Shown here piece after piece: positions 36,503-44,816 of a DNA stretch of 64,000 nucleotides. Every line of letters starts with the position of its first letter. Positions within the stretch are counted from its first letter, which is position 1. The stretch is from Pseudomonas sp. RIT-PI-q. Its GTDB lineage: Bacteria; Pseudomonadota; Gammaproteobacteria; Pseudomonadales; Pseudomonadaceae. Made by a program: the position numbers and the translations under genes. The notes under the pieces are model-generated. The model did not search any database, was not told the origin of the DNA, and saw only the letters and a list, made by a program, of their open reading frames with translations. Location: NCBI RefSeq assembly GCF_001297125.1, contig NZ_LHPC01000017.1:186001-250000 (forward strand), written 5' to 3'.

Positions 36503-37678
36503 ATGCCTTTAACTATCGACTTGTTGACCGCTGACGCGGACCGTCCGCTGCAGCCCTACACCTTGACCGGCGAGCCACTGTTGCCGCCGACCAGGCCATT
36601 ACCGAATAACCGAATCGCCTTGTCGGCCGCGCACGTCGTCGCCGATCCGTTCAGCGCCAACCAACCCGGCAGCAAAGCCGCCATCGATTGGGAAAAGACC
36701 CTCGAGTATCGGCGTTATCTGTTGCAACAGGGCTTGGGCATCGCCGAGGCCATGGACACTGCCCAGCGTGGCATGGGCCTCGACTGGCCGACCGCGCTGG
36801 AGCTGATCAAGCGCACGCTCGAAGACACCCGCGACATCAAGCACGCGGTGATTTTTTCGGGTTGTGGTACTGACCAGTTGGCAGCGAATGACGCCAACAG
36901 TCTTGATGACGTGCTGAAAGCGTATGACCAACAGCACAGCGCCATCGACAAGCTCGACGGCCGCATCATCCTCATGGCCAGCCGCGCCCTGGCCCGTGTC
37001 GCCAAGGGTCCGCAGGACTATCAGCGGGTCTATCGCAAAGTATTGTCAGATGCGCGGCAACCGGTGATTTTGCATTGGCTGGGAGACATGTTCGACCCGG
37101 CATTGACCGGTTACTGGGGCAGCCAAAAATATGAGGAAGCCCTGGAAACCTGCCTTGAGATCATTCACGAGAATGCCGCCAAGGTCGACGGGATCAAGAT
37201 CTCGTTGCTCGACAAAGAAAAGGAAATCCTCCTGCGGCGGCGGTTGCCGGCGTCGGTGAAGATGTACACCGGCGACGACTTCAACTACCCGGAACTGATC
37301 GCCGGTGACGAACAGGGTTTTTCCCACGCCTTGCTGGGGATCTTCGATGCCATCGCGCCGGCTGCCGCTCATGCACTGGCGGCATTGGCTGACGGCGATA
37401 TGGCCCGCTACCACGCGTTGCTCAACCCCACCGTGCCGTTGGCCCGGCTGATTTTCAGCAGCCCGACCCAGTACTACAAAACCGGCGTGGTGTTCCTGGC
37501 CTACCTCAATGGCCATCAGGATCACTTCGTCATGCTCGGCGGCCAGCAAGCGATGCGTCCCCTGCCCTACTTCTGCGAGATCTTCCGCCTCGCGGACAGG
37601 GCCGGACTGCTCAGCGATCCGGTACGGGCCGTGGCCAGGATGAAAACCTTCCTCGGGCTCTATGGCGCAGGCGCTTAG
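36503..37678 (+). CDS. DUF993 / dihydrodipicolinate-synthase-like protein
   Basis: A 391-residue protein of the DUF993 family, a divergent branch of class I aldolase-like (DapA) TIM barrels. Recognisable stretches are LEYRRYLLQQGLGIAEAMDT, HAVIFSGCGTDQL, ILHWLGDMFDPALTGYWG, and IKISLLDKEKE, the last carrying a lysine where DapA-type enzymes hold the Schiff-base Lys. An aldol cleavage or dehydratase role on a sugar-acid derivative is plausible but not demonstrated. It starts 19 bases after the SDR and is followed by a sugar isomerase gene, a pairing I recall in other genomes. Confidence 0.85.
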   Translation: MPLTIDLLTADADRPLQPYTLTGEPLLPPTRPLPNNRIALSAAHVVADPFSANQPGSKAAIDWEKTLEYRRYLLQQGLGIAEAMDTAQRGMGLDWPTALELIKRTLEDTRDIKHAVIFSGCGTDQLAANDANSLDDVLKAYDQQHSAIDKLDGRIILMASRALARVAKGPQDYQRVYRKVLSDARQPVILHWLGDMFDPALTGYWGSQKYEEALETCLEIIHENAAKVDGIKISLLDKEKEILLRRRLPASVKMYTGDDFNYPELIAGDEQGFSHALLGIFDAIAPAAAHALAALADGDMARYHALLNPTVPLARLIFSSPTQYYKTGVVFLAYLNGHQDHFVMLGGQQAMRPLPYFCEIFRLADRAGLLSDPVRAVARMKTFLGLYGAGA

Positions 37679-37685
37679 CGACGTT

Positions 37686-37713
37686 GCGGAGCGCCGCACC
37701 GGCTGCGCTCCGC
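37686..37713 (+). terminator. Intercistronic hairpin after the DUF993 gene
   Basis: Perfect 8-bp stem GCGGAGCG / CGCTCCGC with a 12-base loop, 8 bases after the stop. No T-run follows, so it is more likely an RNA-processing or attenuation hairpin than a full terminator. Confidence 0.4.
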
Positions 37714-37744
37714 GATTCAACCCTCAGCCATCGTGGAGAATCGA

Positions 37745-38602
37745 ATGTCATTCAGCACACTGGAAAACCGCCTCGACCGCTGCTCGATCAACACCGCCCC
37801 CCTCGGTCATCGCCTGCCGATCGAACAACCCCTGGAGCTGATCGCCCGCGCGGGATTCGGCTACGTCGCTCCTTGGCGCAAGGACATGCAAGGCCGCACG
37901 CTCAGCCAGGTTCGCCGGCACTTGCACGACAGCGGCCTCAAGGTGAATGCCTACTGCCGCTCGACCTTCATCCCGTCTGCCACACGACAGGCCTTCGACA
38001 CCGCCATCGCCGACAACCGCAAGGCCATCGAGGAAGCGGCTGAACTGCAAGCGCAGTGTTTCATCCTGGTGGTCGGCGGCCTGCCCGGTGACTCCCGTGA
38101 TCTACCGGCCGCGCGCGCTCAGGTTGCCGAAGGATTGGCCATGTTGCTTGAGCACGCCAAACAGCATGACGTCGCGCTGGCGCTGGAACCCCTGCACCCG
38201 ATGTATGCGGCGGACCGCTCGTGTTTGTCGACGCTGGAGCAGGCACTGGATCTGTGCGAGGCGCTGGAGCCTGGGAGCTACCGGCAGCTGGGCGTCGCCG
38301 TCGACGTTTATCACTGTTGGTGGGACCCCAGGCTGCACGAGCAGATACACCGCGCCGGCGCGCAAAACCGAATACTCGGCCTGCACCTGTCCGACTGGTT
38401 GGTGCCGACCCGGGACTTGTTGCTGGATCGCGGCATGATGGGCGATGGCGTGATTGATCTGCGTGGCATTCGCCAGCAGGTTGAAACGGCGGGTTATGAC
38501 GGCGCCGTCGAAGTCGAAATCTTCTCCCGTGACAACTGGTGGAAACGCGACGAAACCGAGGTGCTGCAGCGCTGCGCCGAACGCTTGCAACGCTGCTGCT
38601 AA
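37745..38602 (+). CDS. Sugar phosphate isomerase/epimerase (xylose isomerase-like TIM barrel)
   Basis: A 285-residue member of the AP-endonuclease-2/xylose-isomerase-like fold. Metal-site residues are suggested by ALEPLHPMYA (Glu), VAVDVYHCWWDP (Asp, His), LHLSDW (His, Asp) and VEVEIFS (Glu), in the usual order. ATG 37745 has GGAG six bases upstream; the frame opens four codons earlier. It interconverts or isomerises a sugar or keto-acid in the module with DUF993 and the MFS transporter. Confidence 0.88.
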   Translation: MSFSTLENRLDRCSINTAPLGHRLPIEQPLELIARAGFGYVAPWRKDMQGRTLSQVRRHLHDSGLKVNAYCRSTFIPSATRQAFDTAIADNRKAIEEAAELQAQCFILVVGGLPGDSRDLPAARAQVAEGLAMLLEHAKQHDVALALEPLHPMYAADRSCLSTLEQALDLCEALEPGSYRQLGVAVDVYHCWWDPRLHEQIHRAGAQNRILGLHLSDWLVPTRDLLLDRGMMGDGVIDLRGIRQQVETAGYDGAVEVEIFSRDNWWKRDETEVLQRCAERLQRCC

Positions 38603-38644
38603 GTGCCGCGCCCACACAAGAACAATAAAAAGACAGAGGTTTTC

Positions 38645-39925
38645 ATGTCACATCACTATCGCTGGCAAATCTGTGCACTGCTGTTTTTCGCCACCACCAT
38701 CAACTACCTCGACCGGCAGGTGCTCGGCCTGCTCAAGCCGCTGCTGGAGCAACAATTTCACTGGAGCGAGACGGACTACAGCTATCTGGTGATCATCTTT
38801 CAAGCCAGTTACGCGGGTGGCTTGCTGGTGTTCGGCAAGCTGATTGACCGCCTGGGCACCAAGCTCGGCTACGGCTTGTGCATCATGGTCTGGAGCCTTG
38901 CAGCCATCGGCCACGCCGCTGCTCAGTCGACCCTGAGTTTCATGTACATGCGAGCGCTGTTGGGGCTGGGTGAATCCGGAAACTTCCCGGCGGCCATCAA
39001 AGCCGTCTCTGAGTGGTTCCCGAAAAAAGAACGCGCCCTGGCCGTTGGCATTCTCACGTCCGGGACCAGTGTCGGGGCGATTCTGGCGCCGGCCTGTGTG
39101 CCTTGGCTGGCGGCAACCTATGGCTGGGAATCAGCGTTTGTCATTACCGGCCTGACCGGATTCGTCTGGCTGATTTTCTGGAAGATTTTTTACCAGGCCC
39201 CCGCCGCACACCCACGGATCAGCGCCAGCGAACTGGCCTACATCAACGAAGACGCTCACGTTGAACCGGTCAACAAGGTCAAATGGGCCGACCTGCTGAA
39301 GCTGCGCTCGACCTGGATATTCGTCACCGGCAAGTTCCTCACCGATCCGATCTGGTGGTTCATGTTGTTCTGGTTGCCGTCCTATTTCTCCAGTCGCTTC
39401 GAACTCGACCTCAAGCACCTCGGCCTGCCGTTGATGATTGTCTACTGCGCGACCTCCATCGGTAGCGTCGGTGGTGGCTGGCTGTCGTCGCGAATGATCA
39501 GCGCGGGCTGGTCGACCCAAAAAGCCCGCAACAGCGCCATGTTGATCATGGCGGTATTGGTTTTGCCGATCGGGTTTTCCAGCTACATCGACAACATGTG
39601 GGTCATGGTCGGTCTGCTGAGCCTGGCCGCGGCGGCTCACCAGGGCTGGTCGGCCAATCTGTTCACCACCGTTGCCGACAATTTCCCGCGCTCGCAAGTC
39701 GCCTCGGTCATGGGCATCGGCGGCACGGCAGGTTCAATCGGCGGGATGATCTTTCCGTTGATCGTCGGCCTCGTGCTGGAACACTACAAGGCGCTGGAAA
39801 ATCTCACGCTCGGCTACAACCTGATTTTCATGGTTTGCGCGAGTTCTTACCTGACTGCGTGGATAATCATGCGATTGATGGCCAGTCGCGGCGCCTCGCT
39901 GTTTCAACAACCCTTGAAATCCTGA
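38645..39925 (+). CDS. MFS transporter, anion:cation symporter (ExuT/hexuronate-like)
   Basis: A 426-residue, twelve-helix major facilitator of the ACS family. Signatures are TINYLDRQVLGLL in helix 1, the GKLIDRLGTKLGY loop between helices 2 and 3, and LGLGESGNFPAAIKAVSEWF, all typical of hexuronate and related acid transporters. ATG 38645 follows AGAGG. The context with DUF993 and the isomerase suggests uptake of a sugar acid by proton symport. It is 41 bases before the IclR gene. Confidence 0.92.
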   Translation: MSHHYRWQICALLFFATTINYLDRQVLGLLKPLLEQQFHWSETDYSYLVIIFQASYAGGLLVFGKLIDRLGTKLGYGLCIMVWSLAAIGHAAAQSTLSFMYMRALLGLGESGNFPAAIKAVSEWFPKKERALAVGILTSGTSVGAILAPACVPWLAATYGWESAFVITGLTGFVWLIFWKIFYQAPAAHPRISASELAYINEDAHVEPVNKVKWADLLKLRSTWIFVTGKFLTDPIWWFMLFWLPSYFSSRFELDLKHLGLPLMIVYCATSIGSVGGGWLSSRMISAGWSTQKARNSAMLIMAVLVLPIGFSSYIDNMWVMVGLLSLAAAAHQGWSANLFTTVADNFPRSQVASVMGIGGTAGSIGGMIFPLIVGLVLEHYKALENLTLGYNLIFMVCASSYLTAWIIMRLMASRGASLFQQPLKS

Positions 39926-39966
39926 CGCCCGACACGTTGCCGAACCACGAGGCGGAACGTTCCCAC

Positions 39967-40686
39967 ATGATCAACGAGAACAAAGGCATTCAGTCCGTCG
40001 AACGCGCGATGGTGATCCTTGAAACCATCGCCGCCGCCGGCGGCGAGATCCGCTTGGTCGATCTTGCGGCGCAATCGGGCCTGCACAAAAGCACCTTGCA
40101 CGGGTTGCTCAATACCCTGGCCGCCATGGGCTACATATCCCGTCGCGGCACTCACTACGCATTGGGTTTGCGCCTGCGCGAAATCGCTCAACCATTGAAT
40201 GACGCCGATGCGCTGCTGCGTGAAGCCTTTGCCCCGGCACTGCGCATGCTGGCCGAACGCACGGGCGAAACCTGTTTTCTCGCGGTGCCCTGCGGCACCC
40301 GCGAGTATTTCTACATGGATGCCCTGGAAGGCAGCGGCAGCCTGCGCGTTGCGAGCCCGCGCGGACGCCGTGCCGGGCTGACCACTTCGGCCATCGGCAA
40401 AGTATTCCTGGCCTTTGACGAAGACCTGCGCCGCAGCCTGCGCCGAGCCAACTTGCTGCCCGCTGAACTGGAAAACGAACTGGCGGCTATCGTCACCCAA
40501 GGCTATGCGCTGGACCTGGAAGAAGCCGAACCGGGGCTCAACTGCGTCGCCCTGCCCTTGCGCTTGCAAGGCCGAGTGGTCGCCGCGCTCGGTGTGGCCG
40601 CGCCCGCCTCGCGCCTGCCCAAGACCGAATTGAGCAAGCTGGCGACCCACGCCATGCGGGAAATGTTCGACATGCTCAAACTTTAG
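39967..40686 (+). CDS. IclR-family transcriptional regulator
   Basis: A 239-residue IclR-type regulator: N-terminal winged helix (SVERAMVILETIAAAGGEI...LAAQSGLHKSTLHGLLNTLA) and an effector domain with SPRGRRAGLTTSAIGKVFLA and LNCVALPL. ATG 39967 was chosen because the domain begins shortly after it; the longer open frame is inside the transporter gene. Same strand as, and closely behind, the DUF993-isomerase-MFS genes, so it likely controls them. Confidence 0.92.
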   Translation: MINENKGIQSVERAMVILETIAAAGGEIRLVDLAAQSGLHKSTLHGLLNTLAAMGYISRRGTHYALGLRLREIAQPLNDADALLREAFAPALRMLAERTGETCFLAVPCGTREYFYMDALEGSGSLRVASPRGRRAGLTTSAIGKVFLAFDEDLRRSLRRANLLPAELENELAAIVTQGYALDLEEAEPGLNCVALPLRLQGRVVAALGVAAPASRLPKTELSKLATHAMREMFDMLKL

Positions 40687-40769
40687 TGACCAGCGGCCCG
40701 GGTCTATTCCCTTGAAAAACAATCGTCGGGATCATCGCGGTCCTGTCGTTTGATTCAATGGAGTCCCGA

Positions 40770-40886
40770 ATGTTTGAGCAACTGTCCCGACCAGGGTCGA
40801 TCTACTCGCTGGAGGCCACCAACGGTGGGCTGACCGGCTTTGGTGGCATGGTGTTGATCGCCCTGCACGCGGCGGGCCGCCCATGA
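40770..40886 (+). pseudogene. Truncated GlcG/HbpS-like (DUF336) gene remnant
   Basis: A 38-codon frame whose middle, SIYSLEATNGGLTGFGGMVL, matches the C-terminal signature of the intact family member at 19175-19570 (IYSLEGTNGGLISFGGGIVL). The first 80 or so residues and the final 25 residues of the family are missing, so it is a deletion remnant. Its stop overlaps the ATG of the next MFS gene (ATGA), so it may survive as a translational leader. Confidence 0.75.
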
Positions 40887-42094
40887 GCCGCAGCACGCAA
40901 CGTATCCATCCGGGTGTGCTGGCGCTGGCAGTGACCGCGTTTGCCATTGGCATGGCCGAGTTCATTGTGGTGGGTATTTTGCCGGCCATCGCCACTGACC
41001 TTGACGTACCACTGGCACGTGCGGGCAGTCTGGTCGGGCTGTACGCGTTGGCACTGGCGCTCGGTACGCCGCTGACTGTCCTGGCGCTGGCACGCCTGCC
41101 GCGCAAACCGGTGCTGCTGACGCTGATCGCGGTGTTTCTGGGCGGCAACCTGCTGGCGGCGCTGTCCACTGATTACCCATCGTTACTGGCAGGACGCATT
41201 CTGACGGCGCTGGCGCATGGCAGTTTCTTCGCCATCGGTGCCACCGTCGCCGCCAACCTGGCGCCAAAAGGACAGGCGAGCAAAGCCATCGCAGTGATGT
41301 TCGCCGGCCTGACGCTGGCCATGGTCATTGGTGTGCCGCTTGGCAGCTTCCTGGGTAACGGCATGGGTTGGCGCTTGCCGTTTTACGCGGTCGCACTGCT
41401 GGCCGCATTGGCGCTGGTGGCTACCGCGCTGTGGTTGCCCAACGTGCCGACTCCGCCGTCGGGCAAAGCCGTCACGCAACTGGCGGCACTGGGGCATCCG
41501 GCCATTCTGGCGATGATGGCGGTGACCGTGCTGGGTTTCGGGTCAAGCTTTGCCGCCTTCACCTTCATCACGCCGATCCTCACCGACATCAGTGGTTTCT
41601 CCACCTCGACCGCCAATTTGCTGTTGGTGGTATTCGGCGCGGCGACCCTGGTGGGCAATCTTGCCGGTGGCCGACTGGCGGCCACGCTGGGCTGGCAAGC
41701 GGCACTGCGATTGATCTTCGGGCTGCTGACCCTGGCGCTCGCCGCCGTCGCGCTGTTTTTGCCCTATCAGGTGCCGATGGTGGTGATGCTGTTTTTCTGG
41801 GGCGCGCTGGCCTTCGGTCTGTCGCCTGCGGCACAGGCCGGCATGCTGGCCACCGCTGAACGCTACACCCCGCAAGCGGTGGCCTTCGCCTCGGCACTGA
41901 ACATTTCAGCCTTCAACCTGGGCATCGCCTTGGGAGAAACCAGCGGCAGTGCCTTGGTCGGGCACGGGCAAATCGCCCTCACGCCTTGGGCGGGTGTGGT
42001 GACGGTGATCATCGCCCAGTTGCCGCTAATTTGGTTGGTGTCGCGCAGTCGCAGGGACCTGGGTTTTCGTAACCCAGGTTCGACTGTCGGTTGA
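40883..42094 (+). CDS. MFS transporter (DHA1 drug/sugar efflux-like)
   Basis: A 403-residue, twelve-helix major facilitator of the DHA1 (AraJ/YdhP-like) family: AFAIGMAEFIVVGILPAIA in helix 1, then AGSLVGLYALALALGTPL, and GRILTALAHGSFFAIGATVA in helix 4. Likely exports sugars, amino acids or drugs; the substrate is not predictable. Its start overlaps the GlcG-like remnant. It converges with the LacI gene three bases away, so no room remains for a terminator. Confidence 0.9.
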   Translation: MSRSTQRIHPGVLALAVTAFAIGMAEFIVVGILPAIATDLDVPLARAGSLVGLYALALALGTPLTVLALARLPRKPVLLTLIAVFLGGNLLAALSTDYPSLLAGRILTALAHGSFFAIGATVAANLAPKGQASKAIAVMFAGLTLAMVIGVPLGSFLGNGMGWRLPFYAVALLAALALVATALWLPNVPTPPSGKAVTQLAALGHPAILAMMAVTVLGFGSSFAAFTFITPILTDISGFSTSTANLLLVVFGAATLVGNLAGGRLAATLGWQAALRLIFGLLTLALAAVALFLPYQVPMVVMLFFWGALAFGLSPAAQAGMLATAERYTPQAVAFASALNISAFNLGIALGETSGSALVGHGQIALTPWAGVVTVIIAQLPLIWLVSRSRRDLGFRNPGSTVG

Positions 42095-42097
42095 TGT

Positions 42098-43171
42098 TTA
42101 TTCGTGCGGTTGCCATACCCGGCAATCCGGCCCCTGCTTGACGCCGGATTCAGGGATTTTCGAGCTGTTGCGCACGATCAACCGCCCCCGCACGACCTCT
42201 TGAATCGCCGGCGTGTCAGGGTTCTCCAATTGCGCACAAATGATGCCGACCGCACGACTGACCATGTCGCCAACCGGCTGCACGTAAGTGGTCAGCGCAA
42301 AGACCGGCCAGGCGGCCAGGGTAATGTCATCGAAACCGACGATTGAGATGTCGTTGCCCGGTTTGAGCCCGAACTCCTCGCGAGCGACGTTGATGGCGCC
42401 CAACGCCATGATGTCGTTCGCGCAGAAAATGCCGTCAGGCGGGTTGGCGCTCGACAGCAGTCGGCGAGTGGCGTCCATGGCCCCGTCAAACGTGTAATGC
42501 CCCACTTCGCGCTGCGGCACGGGATGACCGAGACGTTGTAGCGTGTCCCCAAAGCCTTTTTCCCGGTCACGGCTGGTCGAAGAGCTTTCCTTGCCGGCGA
42601 TATAAGCCAGCTGACGATGACCACCCGCTACCAGAAATTGCGCAATCTCCATGCTGCCTTGCGCGTTATCACTGGTGACACTGGAAATGCTGGTGCTGTC
42701 ATTTCTGCGGTTCAGCAGCACGACGGGCAACCCTGTCTGCCTGCACTCTTGGGCAAAGCGCGAAGACAGGCTCGCCGAGACCAGAATCAGGGCTTCAACG
42801 CGGTAGCCCAACACCTCTTCGAGCACCGGATCACAGTCTTCGTGATTCGCGGTGGAGAACAACAGAACCCGATAACCCAGCTCTTCGAACGCCGCCGACA
42901 AGGCTTCCAGCACCGCCGAATAAAACGGGTTTTCCATGCTCGGCCCGACTACGCCGATCAGGTTGGATCGGCGCTTGATCAACGAGCGTGCCCACTGATT
43001 CGGGCGGTAACCCAAGGTCGCGGCGGCTTCCTCGACCTTCTGCCGGGTCTTTGGCGAAACACTGGCGCCCTTGGTGAAGGTTCGCGAGACCGCCGACTGC
43101 GAGACACCCGCCAACCGGGCCACATCATGGGCGGTGACCGGATGCCGGGAGGGGTCGTTGGAATCTGCCAT
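42098..43171 (-). CDS. LacI-family transcriptional regulator
   Basis: A 357-residue LacI/GalR repressor. The helix-turn-helix is VTAHDVARLAGVSQSAVSRTF with hinge helix near RSLIKRRSNLIGVV; the sugar-binding-like domain follows to VRGRLIVRNSS. It is divergent from the histidinol-dehydrogenase paralogue, and a perfect 16-bp palindrome lies just before that gene, so it most likely represses the HDH-GntP operon and is lifted by the substrate. Confidence 0.93.
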   Translation of the reverse strand: MADSNDPSRHPVTAHDVARLAGVSQSAVSRTFTKGASVSPKTRQKVEEAAATLGYRPNQWARSLIKRRSNLIGVVGPSMENPFYSAVLEALSAAFEELGYRVLLFSTANHEDCDPVLEEVLGYRVEALILVSASLSSRFAQECRQTGLPVVLLNRRNDSTSISSVTSDNAQGSMEIAQFLVAGGHRQLAYIAGKESSSTSRDREKGFGDTLQRLGHPVPQREVGHYTFDGAMDATRRLLSSANPPDGIFCANDIMALGAINVAREEFGLKPGNDISIVGFDDITLAAWPVFALTTYVQPVGDMVSRAVGIICAQLENPDTPAIQEVVRGRLIVRNSSKIPESGVKQGPDCRVWQPHE

Positions 43172-43339
43172 TGCGTCTCAGCTCAATTGTCGAAATGCCG
43201 ATCATACCTGCCATTGACAGCGAGGTGTGCTGCCTGCCCGTTTTGCGAAAAAGCGCATCAACCCGACCATCGATATTTCGAGTCTTTTTCACCCACCCCC
43301 TTTTCATCGTCCTCGGGAATGGCTTAGGATTGCCCCGAA

Positions 43340-43355
43340 TTGCATACGTATGCAA
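43340..43355. promoter_or_regulatory. LacI-type operator
   Basis: TTGCATACGTATGCAA, a perfect 16-bp palindrome with the central CG of LacI/GalR operators, 33-49 bases upstream of the HDH start. Confidence 0.85.
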
Positions 43356-43388
43356 AACCAAAAACAACAACGCTCAGGAATTCATCCC

Positions 43389-44696
43389 ATGGCAACTTGG
43401 CTCAAAAAAGGCGCGGAAGCATCGGTCATCAAATCGGCAGCGCGTGAAGTACGTGACACGGTCGAAAAGACCCTGGCCGATATCGAAGAACGTGGCGATG
43501 CCGCGATTCGCGAGCTCTCCATTCGCTTCGACAACCTCGACCGCGAGGACTACCGACTCACCAGCGCCGAGATCGATGCCTGCATGGCGCAACTGACCAA
43601 ACGCGACATCAGCGACATCGAATTCGCCCAGACCCAGGTGCGCAATTTCGCCCAGCACCAACGCAACAGCCTGCAAGACCTGGAAGTCGAAACCCTGCCG
43701 GGCGTAATCCTCGGCCACAAAAACATTCCAGTGAATGCGGCGGGTTGCTATGTGCCGGGCGGCAAGTACCCGCTGCTGGCTTCCGCGCACATGTCGGTAA
43801 TCACCGCCAAGGTCGCCGGTGTACCGCGCATCATCACCTGCGCCCCACCCTTCCATGGCAAACCGGCCCCGGCCATTGTCGCCGCGCAGCACATGGCGGG
43901 CGCCGATGAGATCTACTGCCTGGGCGGTATCCAGGCAATCGGCGCCATGGCGCTGGGCACCAAGTCCATCGCACCAGTCGACATGCTGGTCGGTCCGGGC
44001 AACGCGTTTGTCGCCGAAGCCAAACGCCAATTGTTCGGCCGGGTCGGCATCGACTTGTTCGCCGGCCCTACCGAGACCCTGGTAATCGCCGACGAAACGG
44101 TCGACGGTGAAATCTGCGCCACGGACCTGCTCGGTCAAGCCGAACACGGCCCGGACTCGCCGGCAATTTTGCTGACCACGTCGGAAAAACTGGCGCGCGA
44201 GACCATGGCTGAGATCGAGCGCCTGCTGCTGATCCTTCCCACCGCCGGCATTGCCCGTCAGGCCTGGGAGAATTTTGGTGAAGTGATCGTCGCCGAAGAC
44301 GAACAGGAAATGCTCGCCATCGCCAACGACCTGGCGTTCGAGCACGTACAAGTCATGACCCGTGACCCGGATTTCTTCCTGAACAACATGCGCAACTACG
44401 GCGCCCTGTTCCTCGGCCCGCGCACCAACGTCTCGTACGGCGACAAGACCATCGGCACCAACCACACCCTGCCAACCAAGAAAGCGGCGCGCTACACCGG
44501 CGGCCTGTGGGTCGGCAAATTCATCAAGACCTGCACCTACCAGAAGGTCATGACCGACGAAGCGTCCGCCATGATCGGTGAGTACTGCTCACGCCTGTGT
44601 GCCCTGGAAGGCTTCTCCGGCCACGGCGAGCAAGCCAACATCCGCGTCCGCCGCTACGGTCACAAGGATGTGCCGTACGCCGGTATCGCAGAGTAA
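43389..44696 (+). CDS. Histidinol dehydrogenase-family NAD-dependent dehydrogenase (HpsN-like)
   Basis: A 435-residue HisD paralogue outside any histidine operon. The zinc/catalytic set is retained: Gln250 and His253 in [10 protein letters not shown], Glu318-His319 in LAFEHVQV, and late His in [13 protein letters not shown]. The substrate region differs from biosynthetic HisD (for example [12 protein letters not shown] and [15 protein letters not shown]), as in catabolic paralogues such as HpsN, which oxidises 2,3-dihydroxypropane-1-sulfonate. No other sulfonate genes are near. Start ATG 43389. With the downstream GntP transporter it probably oxidises an imported hydroxy acid or diol. Confidence 0.88.
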   Translation: MATWLKKGAEASVIKSAAREVRDTVEKTLADIEERGDAAIRELSIRFDNLDREDYRLTSAEIDACMAQLTKRDISDIEFAQTQVRNFAQHQRNSLQDLEVETLPGVILGHKNIPVNAAGCYVPGGKYPLLASAHMSVITAKVAGVPRIITCAPPFHGKPAPAIVAAQHMAGADEIYCLGGIQAIGAMALGTKSIAPVDMLVGPGNAFVAEAKRQLFGRVGIDLFAGPTETLVIADETVDGEICATDLLGQAEHGPDSPAILLTTSEKLARETMAEIERLLLILPTAGIARQAWENFGEVIVAEDEQEMLAIANDLAFEHVQVMTRDPDFFLNNMRNYGALFLGPRTNVSYGDKTIGTNHTLPTKKAARYTGGLWVGKFIKTCTYQKVMTDEASAMIGEYCSRLCALEGFSGHGEQANIRVRRYGHKDVPYAGIAE

Positions 44697-44816
44697 TAAA
44701 AGCCTGGCTAGAAAGGGCCGCGACTCGTGCGCGGCCCAACAACAATAAATCACAGCCAATGCGCAGCCCATCGCCCGCCCCCTCTGCGCTACAGGCTCAG
44801 CCTCAAAGGACATCCC

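Noticed and set aside
42292..42624. Small minus-strand frame inside the LacI gene
   Set aside because: It is another frame of a complete LacI-family coding region and has no independent ribosome site or motif.
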